Source: Aurantiacibacter arachoides
GTDB taxonomy: Bacteria; Pseudomonadota; Alphaproteobacteria; Sphingomonadales; Sphingomonadaceae
NCBI RefSeq assembly: GCF_009827335.1
Contig: NZ_WTYH01000001.1
Location: 2,827,501-2,891,500 of the forward strand
Reading direction: 5' to 3'
Length of the DNA: 64,000 nt
A model generated the notes under the pieces. The model did not search any database, was not told the DNA's origin, and saw nothing but the letters and a program-made list of their open reading frames with translations. Shown piece after piece: positions 47,182 to 54,293 of the stretch (within the stretch, counting starts at the first letter, position 1; the number at the start of each line of letters is the position of its first letter). The position numbers and the translations under genes were made by a program.

Positions 47182-48755
47182 ATGTGCAAGCAACCGCGCC
47201 GCTGGATATGGCCGACCTCCTGCCTCACGAAATGGCGGCACATCTGCACGGCACTGGAGGGGCGGCATCCATCTTAAGCGAAGGCCCCCAACCGCTCTAC
47301 CGCGACCTGCCTCCATCCGCGCCGTTCCCGGTTCATGCTCTAGGCGACACGCTGGAAAAGGCGGCACGGGCAATTGGATCGGTGATCGAATGCCCATTGG
47401 CTTGCGCGGCTAATTCAGTCTTGGCGGTGGCATCGCTTGCAGCTCAGGGCCGCGCCAATGTCATCCTGCCAATCGGGGAGGGCAAGGCCGCCCCGCTATC
47501 GCTTTACTTGCTGACCGTGCTGGACAGCGGGGAACGCAAGTCCAGCGCAGACCTGATGGCCCTGAGACCGGTTCGCGATGCCGAGGCCTCGCTTTCGGAA
47601 GCTGGACATAGCGAATGGCTGGAATATCGATCCCGCGTCACAGCGCACGAAGCCAAGACGAAGCAATTGGCAAGCAAGCTGAAGGCGGACCCGGCGGGTT
47701 TGACGGCGGCGCTTAATGAACTCGGCCCCGCCCCCCAAGCCCCATTGCTTTCTGTTATTGCGCCGTCGGGCGATCAGACCATGGAAGGGCTGTTTCGCGT
47801 TTACCAGCACGGCCGGCCTTCGCTCGCGATGCTGTGCGACGATGCAGCGACCTTTCTGGGCGGGCATAGTCTGAAGAAGGAACAAAAGGCTGGCACCACG
47901 GGCAATCTGTGCCGCGCCTGGGACGGATCGAAGCTTGAGCGTATTCGGGGCGGTGATGGTGTTTGCGTACTGTATGACCGGCGGCTGGCGGCCCACCTGA
48001 TGGTGCAGCCCGGTGTGGCGTCGGGATTCCTGTCCGACCCTCAGTTTTCCGATCAGGGACTGCTGGCGCGGTTCTTAATTACCGCTCCAGCCGGGAAGGC
48101 CGGGACGCGCATTCGTGACGATGCCGAATATCAGCTAATATCGGCAAAGGCGGGCGCAGACCTTGCCCGCTATAATGCGGCAATCCGGCAATTGCTCGGC
48201 CAGCCGATCCGCTGGAAAAATTCGGATGACCGGGCTTTAGGCGTGGAAATGGACCCGCTGCAATTCTCAACAGCGGCACGGGCAATGTTCGTCCGGTTCG
48301 CCAACGAAATTGAAAAAGAACTCGGAAGCGGGGGCAAGCTCGTGACCGCTAAGGCCTTCGCGTCCAAGCTGCCAGAAAACGCGGCCCGCATTGCGGGGAT
48401 ATTCACGCTGTTAGAGAACCCTGGCGCTTCGACAATTGCCCCAGAGACATTTGCGAACGCGATCGAGCTGGCGAAATTTTACCTCCATGAAGCCACGCGG
48501 CTGGTAGCAACAGGGGCGATCGATCCCGAAGTGCAACGGGCAGAGACCCTGCGTATTTGGCTGTTGGAGCGGCCAGTCGACGTCATCGGGCTGTCAGAGG
48601 TTTATCAGCTAGGCCCCACTTCGCTCAGACAGGCGAACACGGCGCGGGCAGCAATGGCTATTCTGGAAGCGCATGGCTGTGTGCGATTGATCAATGGTGG
48701 GGCGGTGATTGATGGCAAAAAATACCGCGACGCATGGGAGATTGTCCGATGCTGA
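47178..48755 (+). CDS. DUF3987 (YfjI-like) putative replication helicase
   Basis: 525 residues. Core of the DUF3987 family: LTVLDSGERKSSADLMALRPV (a P-loop-like GERKSS at 118-123), APSGDQTMEGLFRVYQHGRPSLAMLCDDAATFLGGHSLKKEQKAGTTGNLCRAWDGSKLERIRGGDGVCVLYDRRLAAHLMVQP and FSDQGLLARFLITAPA. A C-terminal winged-helix-like region follows. Together with the Toprim protein this gives a primase-helicase pair, as in P4 alpha but split. Start overlaps the Toprim stop. Confidence 0.85.
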   Translation: MNVQATAPLDMADLLPHEMAAHLHGTGGAASILSEGPQPLYRDLPPSAPFPVHALGDTLEKAARAIGSVIECPLACAANSVLAVASLAAQGRANVILPIGEGKAAPLSLYLLTVLDSGERKSSADLMALRPVRDAEASLSEAGHSEWLEYRSRVTAHEAKTKQLASKLKADPAGLTAALNELGPAPQAPLLSVIAPSGDQTMEGLFRVYQHGRPSLAMLCDDAATFLGGHSLKKEQKAGTTGNLCRAWDGSKLERIRGGDGVCVLYDRRLAAHLMVQPGVASGFLSDPQFSDQGLLARFLITAPAGKAGTRIRDDAEYQLISAKAGADLARYNAAIRQLLGQPIRWKNSDDRALGVEMDPLQFSTAARAMFVRFANEIEKELGSGGKLVTAKAFASKLPENAARIAGIFTLLENPGASTIAPETFANAIELAKFYLHEATRLVATGAIDPEVQRAETLRIWLLERPVDVIGLSEVYQLGPTSLRQANTARAAMAILEAHGCVRLINGGAVIDGKKYRDAWEIVRC

Positions 48756-49282
48756 ACTTCGATCCGCATAAGTGGCTTGAGGAATATCGTCGCACCGACC
48801 CTGCTTTAGCAGAATTAGCGGCTTTAGCAGCGAGGCCAGCCAAGAGCGCAAACTGGCCGATACAACATTCTGATCCGGGCAGCGCGCCTGCTAGACCTGC
48901 TAGACCTGCTAAATTTGCTAATCCCGCGCATTGGCAGGACCAATTGGATAGCTGGTGTGCGGCGATCAATCGGCTGGATATCAGCAAGCCTGCACCGGGC
49001 ATTGCCGCCTGTCGGTGGCAGAGCCTTTTTCGCTGCGCCGAATGGTGGATGGAAAACTACGCTGTGCAGGCGGTGCGCGACGGCTGGGGAGCGGGTGACG
49101 TTTTCGGCATCCGTCCAGGTCAACCAGAACGCGGGGGGCTCATCGATCAGCTTGGCGATTGCCGATCACTCATGATGGGTGATGGGCGCGCCCGATGGCG
49201 CAGCTTCGGCATAGTCAGCACCTATGCGGCGGGGGCCTACCCCTTGTTGCTACCATTCTGGGAAGGTGATTATGCCGCGTAA
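48749..49282 (+). CDS. Hypothetical island protein
   Basis: 177 residues from the ATG at 48749, seven bases inside the DUF3987 gene. N-terminus MLNFDPHKWLEEYRRTDPALAELAALAARPAKSANW leads into a low-complexity Pro/Ala/Arg segment encoded by a short DNA repeat. A more ordered C-terminal part follows (WQSLFRCAEWWMENYAVQAVRDGWGAGDVFGIRPGQPERGGLIDQLGD). Similar proteins recur behind DUF3987 genes in sphingomonad elements. No function known. Confidence 0.72.
   Translation: MLNFDPHKWLEEYRRTDPALAELAALAARPAKSANWPIQHSDPGSAPARPARPAKFANPAHWQDQLDSWCAAINRLDISKPAPGIAACRWQSLFRCAEWWMENYAVQAVRDGWGAGDVFGIRPGQPERGGLIDQLGDCRSLMMGDGRARWRSFGIVSTYAAGAYPLLLPFWEGDYAA
48887..48913 (+). repeat. CCTGCTAGA tandem repeat
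   Basis: CCTGCTAGA twice (48887-48895, 48896-48904) and a third divergent CCTGCTAAA (48905-48913), in frame within the hypothetical protein gene; encodes a PAR-like repeat. Confidence 0.85.
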
Positions 49283-49943
49283 AAAGTTGAACTCTGCCAA
49301 ACGAAACACTCTCGCGGTTGAAGCCAAACCGGGAGAGGACCGCGCGAAAAACCTGGCAATAGCGGCGATCAAGCCGGGGGTGCGCCATGCAGCTTTGTCA
49401 TCTGCTTTCGCCCGCAATCTATTCGGAGACAGTCATAAGCCGGACATTGGCCGCGATGTGGCGGTGATAGCCGACATCATGGGGCAAGCCGAGACAGGCG
49501 ATAATGCACTGTCCAGCCGGGTGCTTATGGCTCAGGCCCTATCGCTGGATGCCATGTTCACCGAACTTGCGCGACGGTCTGCAATGAACATGGGTGAGTA
49601 TATTGATGCCAGCGACCGCTACATGCGACTGGCGCTGAAGGCTCAGGCCAATTGCCGTGCAACGCTGGAGGCATTGGCCAAATTGCACCAGCCGCGCGAA
49701 CAGACAGTGCGCCACGTTCATGTCAACCAGGGCGGGCAGGCAGTGATTGCCGATCAGGTCCACAACCATGCCGGGGGTAAGGAAAATGCAAATTCAGACA
49801 GACAACCCCATGCAACCGACGCGGCTGGCGCAGGCCCCGCGCTGCTCGGCCATGACGCGGAAGGGAGCGGCCTGCCAGTCACCAGCGGTCAAGGGGAATG
49901 CACGATGCAGGATGCACGGGGGCAGGGGCAGCGGTGCGCCTAG
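49272..49943 (+). CDS. Hypothetical phage-type protein
   Basis: 223 residues from the ATG at 49272, preceded by GGAAGG. Helical middle part (AVIADIMGQAETGDNALSSRVLMAQALSLDAMFTELARRSAMN, then YMRLALKAQANCRATLEALAKLHQPREQTVRHVHVNQGGQAVIADQVHNHAGG). The QTVRHVHVNQGGQAVIADQ motif is familiar from phage and prophage proteins located next to HGG-motif genes. The polar C-terminal 50 residues overlap the HGG gene in another frame. Function unknown. Confidence 0.75.
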   Translation: MPRKKLNSAKRNTLAVEAKPGEDRAKNLAIAAIKPGVRHAALSSAFARNLFGDSHKPDIGRDVAVIADIMGQAETGDNALSSRVLMAQALSLDAMFTELARRSAMNMGEYIDASDRYMRLALKAQANCRATLEALAKLHQPREQTVRHVHVNQGGQAVIADQVHNHAGGKENANSDRQPHATDAAGAGPALLGHDAEGSGLPVTSGQGECTMQDARGQGQRCA

Positions 49944-50046
49944 GGGCAACAGGAATGCATGGAAGCATGGGGGCCGATCCGGTGAGACGGTAGTTGCGGC
50001 ACACTACTTGAAAGCTATCGCCAACTTGTTGGAAGGGGATGAGTGA
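49786..50046 (+). CDS. HGG-motif small protein
   Basis: 86 residues from the ATG at 49786 (GGTAAGGA upstream). It contains the pattern C-x3-TRKGAACQSPA-x-KGNARCRMHGGRGSGAPRGN followed by NAWKHG. The conserved cysteines and histidines (C20, C30, C41, H44) could bind zinc. Such HGG proteins are common in prophages, often near terminase genes. It overlaps the upstream gene by 158 bases in a different frame, so both frames are used. Confidence 0.75.
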   Translation: MQIQTDNPMQPTRLAQAPRCSAMTRKGAACQSPAVKGNARCRMHGGRGSGAPRGNRNAWKHGGRSGETVVAAHYLKAIANLLEGDE

Positions 50047-50204
50047 CATCCCCTCTTGCCTTGGTCCAACCGAGCGCGATTGGGGGGGGTGTCGAAAACT
50101 CCAAGTCGTTCAAATGCGGAGAGCGGCTGGAAAGACCGGTGCTATCGCTAATACAGTTTTTGCTGAGCTATTACCGTCTACGCGGGGAGGGGAATGGCAA
50201 TTAA
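50043..50204 (+). CDS. Possible 53-residue gene coupled to the HGG gene
   Basis: A GTG at 50043 overlaps the HGG stop (GTGA) and is preceded by GGAAGGGG. The product runs VTSPLALVQPSAIGGG then SKSFKCGERLERPVLSLIQ and ends RLRGEGNGN. The four-base overlap and good ribosome-binding site favour translation. The sequence is not recognised; it might be a degraded remnant of a longer phage gene. Confidence 0.35.
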   Translation: MTSPLALVQPSAIGGGVENSKSFKCGERLERPVLSLIQFLLSYYRLRGEGNGN

Positions 50205-50230
50205 GGCAGGCATCACGACAGAAGTTGCCT

Positions 50231-50832
50231 GTCCGCTAACGACTCCGTTGCGGACCTTCGCTCGTAAGTCACACCGCTAAGCAGAACTCCTGTCTCGGCG
50301 GGCGCCCCACGCAAGCAGCACCAGAACAGCCGTCCAGATCACCACGTTTGCCAGGAAGGGCAGCCAGTCGAGCCGGTCGGCCGCGATCCACACCTCAAGG
50401 ATGTCGGCCGAGTTGACCACGGACATGCCGGTGTAATCCCGAACGAACACTAAGGGCCATCCGCTCGCGGCCACCCTGCAGCTTTGCTCGCAGCCCATTA
50501 TCTCCGGGTAGGTGGCGATAGCCGAGCGGGTGCCGACAAAGGTAGACAGAAGTGTGATGAATGTTGCGAGAAACGCCGAGGCAAGCACTCGCCTAAGGAT
50601 GTTTGTCATGGGCCGTGCTCTCCGATCGAGCGCTCTCGGTAGCGCACGACGGCGGGAGAGCGCAACGCTAACGTTCGGCCTGCGCTGCCGACGCATGAGG
50701 ATGTCCGCTAACCACCCCAAAATCGGACATTCAAGTATCGTCGGCTGCGCGCCATAAGCGGACCGGCAGCCTTGGGGCCTGTTTTTGCCATAAGCGGAAA
50801 TTCAGCTAACGACCCCATTGCAGACACTGAAG
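50231..50832. repeat. Three degenerate copies of a GTCCGCTAACGACCCC-type repeat
   Basis: GTCCGCTAACGACTCCGTTG at 50231-50250 continuing to 50259; a second copy at 50703-50735 (GTCCGCTAACCACCCC...CGGACATTCAAG); a third at 50803-50832 (CAGCTAACGACCCCATTGCA...). Each has partial dyad symmetry (CCGC...GCGG). They look like a dispersed intergenic repeat. Confidence 0.6.
50277..50609 (-). CDS. Small membrane protein of unknown function
   Basis: 110 residues from the ATG at 50609. Two membrane segments: ILRRVLASAFLATFITLLSTFVGTRSA (possibly a signal anchor) and LPFLANVVIWTAVLVLLAWGARRDR. Between them is a periplasmic loop with GCEQSCRVAASGWPLVFVRDYTG, whose two cysteines could pair. It is not recognised as a family. 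It lies alone on the minus strand in the repeat-rich right part of the island. A longer in-frame extension to 50720 has no site. Confidence 0.5.
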   Translation of the reverse strand: MTNILRRVLASAFLATFITLLSTFVGTRSAIATYPEIMGCEQSCRVAASGWPLVFVRDYTGMSVVNSADILEVWIAADRLDWLPFLANVVIWTAVLVLLAWGARRDRSSA

Positions 50833-50993
50833 TCAAATCGGCATTCCCGATCACAGCGACCACTCTCTTCGGTTTGTGCGATTAGTCGCTCTCAGATAGG
50901 GGGCGATCATCTTGAGTTAGTCCCAAAGGATTTGGACCGCTTTGGTGGCGGGAGACTGCGGGACCAAATTTCGTGATCGAAGGTTATCTCCAC

Positions 50994-51266
50994 ATGACGA
51001 ATCGACGAGAAAAAGCGATGCGCGAGTTCCGCCGCACCATGAGTTGGCTCGTGGTTCTCGCGGTCCTGATGGTGGTAGGCGCGCTCACCTTCCTCGCGGT
51101 CATGGGAGAACTCCAGACCCATATGGTCGTCGCCACCATCCTTGGCGTGTTCATCTCAATGATGCTCGGCTGTGGCCTGTTCGCTCTAGCCTTCTTAAGT
51201 GATAAGAGCGGTCATGACGATGTCGTCACGGACGCATCCAAGCGCAAAGACCCTCCGAAGCCGTAA
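50994..51266 (+). CDS. Small two-helix membrane protein
   Basis: 90 residues from the ATG at 50994, preceded by GAAGGT; a GTG at 50973 is also in frame. Two helices (MSWLVVLAVLMVVGALTFLAVMG and MVVATILGVFISMMLGCGLFALAFLS) are followed by DKSGHDDVVTDASKRKDPPKP. The DKSGHDD tail and layout match a small protein common in sphingomonad chromosomes. Its presence next to the right attachment site suggests backbone-derived DNA captured inside the island. Function unknown. Confidence 0.7.
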   Translation: MTNRREKAMREFRRTMSWLVVLAVLMVVGALTFLAVMGELQTHMVVATILGVFISMMLGCGLFALAFLSDKSGHDDVVTDASKRKDPPKP

Positions 51267-51369
51267 GCCGCTTCATGCTTAAAGCCCCGGGAATGTCTGC
51301 TTTCCACCCCATTCTCGCCATTCGATTGCCAATCGACAAACCGCCAAAGCGGACGCAGCCCAAAGAATT

Positions 51370-51389
51370 GGGGGTACTATAGGGGGTAT
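51370..51389 (+). repeat. GGGGGTA repeats, right end (candidate integrase arm sites)
   Basis: GGGGGTAC at 51370-51377 and GGGGGTAT at 51382-51389, same orientation as most left-end copies and 58 bases inside the right attachment repeat. Confidence 0.65.
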
Positions 51390-51447
51390 TTCTGAAATTC
51401 GCTGAGAAACTTTCAGGATAATTCAATTTGATGGTGGGATTTCGCGG

Positions 51448-51465
51448 TTCCCGCTACCCGCTCCA
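51448..51465 (+). repeat. Right attachment repeat (attR core)
   Basis: TTCCCGCTACCCGCTCCA, identical to the 3' end of tRNA-Gly at 40758-40775; no functional tRNA is present here. Confidence 0.9.
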
Positions 51466-51646
51466 TTCCCCTACAAGGTTGCGTCGGCTGAACAATCGGC
51501 ACTATCAGAAGCGCAGAGCCGACCCGGACTCCGGAAGACAGGTCCTCGCCCGACCCGGCTGTTCGTCTGCCCCTGGCGGTTCCACTTGCGGACGGTAAGG
51601 GTAGCTGCAAGAAGAACAGCAGGATTTTGAGGAAGGGGGCCCGGTA

Positions 51647-52045
51647 GTGAAAGGCTTGAACAGATACGCTCCGCTCATGCTGGGCATTCTCCGGATCATG
51701 AGCGGCTTGCTGTTTCTGGCCCATGGCACCCAGAAATTTCTGTCGTTTCCAGATGGTGAGCGGGCAGGATCGGGCTTGGCATTCGCGAATGCCGGGGCCT
51801 ATGCAGGTGCCATCGAACTCATCACGGGTTCGTTGATCGCGCTCGGTCTGTTCACCCGCCCTGCGGCGTTCCTGGCATCGGGCACGATGGCCTTTGCCTA
51901 TTTCATTGGCCACGCGTCCCAGGGGTTCTGGCCGGTCAACAACGGTGGCGACGCTGCCATTCTTTACTGTTTCGTCTTTCTCTATCTGGCCGTCGCGGGC
52001 CCTGGCGCCCTGAGTATCGACGGCGTACGCAAGCCGAGGCCGTAA
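51647..52045 (+). CDS. DoxX family membrane protein
   Basis: 132 residues from a GTG at 51647 with a strong GAGGAAGGGGG site at 51629-51639. Four membrane helices with the family pattern LGILRIMSGLLFLAHGTQKFLSFP, GAIELITGSLIALGLFTRPAAFLASGTMAFAYFIGH and NGGDAAILYCFVFLYLAVAGPGALSID. DoxX-like proteins are linked to redox or thiol stress, but the exact role is open. It is the first backbone gene right of the island. Confidence 0.9.
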   Translation: MKGLNRYAPLMLGILRIMSGLLFLAHGTQKFLSFPDGERAGSGLAFANAGAYAGAIELITGSLIALGLFTRPAAFLASGTMAFAYFIGHASQGFWPVNNGGDAAILYCFVFLYLAVAGPGALSIDGVRKPRP

Positions 52046-52206
52046 GACATTACGAGCGGCTGCTGGTGTCGCTGTTCCTCGGCCTGGATGGTTCGAAATA
52101 CCGGCCAACCAGATAAGGGCCACTCGCCGAGCTTTGAACGGCCAGCTACTGCTCTCGATGGCCGACGTCAGAAACGCGCCATGGCGCTCGCGCTCGGCTG
52201 GGTGCG

Positions 52207-53073
52207 TTACCCGATCGCCATGGTGTCGATCAGCCGTGTTCCGCCGATGCGCGCGGCAACGAACAGGCGGGCGTTGCGATTGTCGGCATCCAGCGGCGCG
52301 AGAGTGTCTGCATCGCGCAGTTCGGCATAGTCCACGCTGGCGAAACCCGCGCCCAGCAGCGCGTCCTCCAGTGCGGCTAGCGTAGAGGTAGCGTCCTGCC
52401 CGTCCGCAATCCGCGCCACGGCCTCGCGCATGGCGAGCGGCAAGGTCGCGGCGGCCGCACGGTCGGCAGGCGAGAGGTAGGCGTTGCGGCTCGACATCGC
52501 CAGCCCGTCGGCCTCGCGCACGATGGGCACGCCCAGAATCGCGTCAACATGCGGTTGCATAAGGTCGAGATCGCGCGCCATGCGGCGGATCACGGCAAGC
52601 TGTTGCCAGTCCTTTTCGCCGAACAGCGCCAGGTCGGGCCGGACCTGGTTGAACAGTTTGAGCACCACGGTCGCCACCCCGTCGAAATGGCCCGGCCGGT
52701 CTGCGCCGCACAGCCCCGCGCTCACGCCCGCAACGCTGACGTTTGTGGCATAGCCCGCCGGGTACATGGCCGCCACGCCCGGCGCCCAGAGCAGCGCCAC
52801 GCCCTGCGCCTCCAGCTGCGCCGCGTCCTGCGCCAACTGGCGCGGGTAGGCGTCGAGATCCTCGTTCGGGCCGAACTGGCGCGGGTTGACGAAGATCGAT
52901 ACGGCGACGTGGTCGGCCCGCTTCGCGGCCTCGCGCACCAGCGTCAGGTGCCCTTCGTGCAGCGCGCCCATGGTGGGCACCAGCGCCAGCGTGGCTGCCG
53001 CTGTCCCGCCGTGGGGCGCGCGCAATTCATCCACAGCCTGGCGCAGCGCTTCGATTGTCGTGACGGTTTGCAA
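52207..53073 (-). CDS. panC: Pantoate-beta-alanine ligase
   Basis: 288 residues from a TTG at 53073, with GGAGG nine bases upstream; the only nearby ATG is out of frame. Last step of pantothenate synthesis. Motifs: LVPTMGALHEGHLTLVREA (HIGH-like), VSIFVNPRQFGPNEDLDAYPR, FDGVATVVLKLFNQVRPDLALFGEKDWQQLAVIRRM and ADGLAMSSRNAYLS. Divergent from mipZ, sharing a 66-base promoter region. Confidence 0.96.
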   Translation of the reverse strand: MQTVTTIEALRQAVDELRAPHGGTAAATLALVPTMGALHEGHLTLVREAAKRADHVAVSIFVNPRQFGPNEDLDAYPRQLAQDAAQLEAQGVALLWAPGVAAMYPAGYATNVSVAGVSAGLCGADRPGHFDGVATVVLKLFNQVRPDLALFGEKDWQQLAVIRRMARDLDLMQPHVDAILGVPIVREADGLAMSSRNAYLSPADRAAAATLPLAMREAVARIADGQDATSTLAALEDALLGAGFASVDYAELRDADTLAPLDADNRNARLFVAARIGGTRLIDTMAIG

Positions 53074-53139
53074 GGGTGCATGCCTCCGGTAGTATTACGA
53101 AACGTGCTAGCCGCGCCGTTAACCCAGAGGAAGCCCGTC

Positions 53140-53967
53140 TTGGCCACCACACCGCATCGTATCGTCTTCGCCAACGAGAAAGGCGGCACCGGCAAGTCCA
53201 CCACGGCGGTGCACGTAGCCGTCGCGCTCGCCTACCAGGGCGCCCGTGTCGCGGCGATGGATCTCGACACCCGCCAGCGCACGTTCTTCCGCTATTGCGA
53301 GAACCGTGCCGAGACCCAGCGCCGCCGCGGCATCGCCCTGGCCGGGCCGACGTTCGACGTGTGCCACGGGGACGATATCGCCAGCCTGGAGGAAGAGGCC
53401 GCGCGCCTTGGCGAAGGCGCGGATTTCCTGCTGTTCGATACGCCCGGCCGTGACGATCCCTTCGCCCGCCACGTGGCCGCCAGCGCCGATACGCTGGTGA
53501 CGCCGATGAACGACAGCTTCGTCGACTTCGACCTGATCGGGCAGGTGGATGCAGAAAACTTCAAGGTCCGCCGCCTCAGCTTCTATGCCGAGCTGATCTG
53601 GGAAGCGCGATTGAAGCGCAGCCGGGCGCAGATCGACGAAGGGCGACGCGAGATGGACTGGGTCGTGGTCCGCAACCGCACCGGCTATACCGACGCGCGC
53701 AACCAGCGCCGCATCGACCAGGCGCTGACCGAACTTTCCAAGCGCGTGGGCTTTCGCGTCTCGCACGGGCTTTCCGAACGCGTGGTTTATCGCGAACTGT
53801 TCCCCTCGGGCCTGACCTTGCTGGACAAGGGGCAACTGGGCGAGCTGGGCACCAGCCATCTCGTGGCGCGGCAGGAGGTGCGCAACCTCGTTGCCAACCT
53901 GCGCCTGCCGATGCCGACCTCCGGCGACCGCGACGAGGCGCGCCTGCCCGAGACCCAGGCCGCCTGA
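53140..53967 (+). CDS. mipZ: Division plane positioning ATPase MipZ
   Basis: 275 residues from a TTG at 53140 with an AGAGGAAG site; Caulobacter MipZ is 274 residues. ParA/MinD-type deviant Walker A ANEKGGTGKSTTAVHVAVAL (signature lysine 14) and AAMDLDTRQRTFFRYCENR are diagnostic. DFLLFDTPGRDDPFARHVAASADTLVTPMNDSFVDFDLIGQ carries the Walker B region, and the C-terminal part has MDWVVVRNRT. It forms a gradient from the ParB-bound poles and inhibits FtsZ. Annotated with ParA homologs, but the length and second motif point to MipZ. Confidence 0.93.
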   Translation: MATTPHRIVFANEKGGTGKSTTAVHVAVALAYQGARVAAMDLDTRQRTFFRYCENRAETQRRRGIALAGPTFDVCHGDDIASLEEEAARLGEGADFLLFDTPGRDDPFARHVAASADTLVTPMNDSFVDFDLIGQVDAENFKVRRLSFYAELIWEARLKRSRAQIDEGRREMDWVVVRNRTGYTDARNQRRIDQALTELSKRVGFRVSHGLSERVVYRELFPSGLTLLDKGQLGELGTSHLVARQEVRNLVANLRLPMPTSGDRDEARLPETQAA

Positions 53968-53971
53968 CCAG

Positions 53972-54256
53972 GTGCTGCGGTTCGTCGTCCTTGCCGGCGT
54001 AGTGGTGCTGATCTTTCGCTGGATCGTAGGGCGCTGGCCGTGGCAGCCGAAGGTTTCCACCCGCAACCAGGCCATCTTTCGCGCCCGCCGCCTCTTGGGG
54101 GTGGAAACGGGTGCAGCGCGCGACGAGATCCTCGCCGCGCACCGGCGGCTCATCGCCCTGGTCCACCCCGACCGCGGCGGATCGAACGACCAGGTGCACG
54201 AGGCCAATGCCGCGCGTGACCTGTTGCTAGACGAGTTGCCGCACCACCTGCGCTGA
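53972..54256 (+). CDS. Membrane-anchored J-domain protein
   Basis: 94 residues from a GTG at 53972, four bases after the mipZ stop. One N-terminal membrane helix (FVVLAGVVVLIFRWIVG) and a C-terminal J-domain (AIFRARRLLGVETGAARDEILAAHRRLIALVHPDRGGSNDQVHEANAARDLLLDEL) with the essential HPD. The layout is that of Tim14/Pam18-like J proteins, expected to recruit DnaK at the membrane. Coexpressed with mipZ by position; substrate unknown. Confidence 0.85.
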   Translation: MLRFVVLAGVVVLIFRWIVGRWPWQPKVSTRNQAIFRARRLLGVETGAARDEILAAHRRLIALVHPDRGGSNDQVHEANAARDLLLDELPHHLR

Positions 54257-54293
54257 GCTAACCGGAGGGGCAACTTAAAAGGCTTCTCCACCC

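Larger units (their letters stand above)
40776..51465. mobile_element. tRNA-Gly-integrated satellite-like element with MmeI-type restriction cargo
   Basis: About 10.7 kb bounded by an 18-bp direct repeat. Left to right: integrase; a fused nuclease-methyltransferase; a small leftward gene; an HTH excisionase-like gene; Toprim primase-like; DUF3987 helicase-like; three phage-type small genes including an HGG-motif protein; then two small membrane-protein genes. No capsid, portal, tail, lysis or large-terminase gene is visible. The replication-type genes with integrase and HTH resemble the core of P4-like satellites and related integrative elements. The last 1.4 kb is looser, repeat-containing and may have been acquired separately. 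Confidence 0.88.

Noticed and set aside
50039-50239. 66-residue frame starting ATGAGTGAC after the HGG gene
   Set aside because: The alternative GTG frame is coupled by GTGA and ends cleanly; this frame looks less protein-like.
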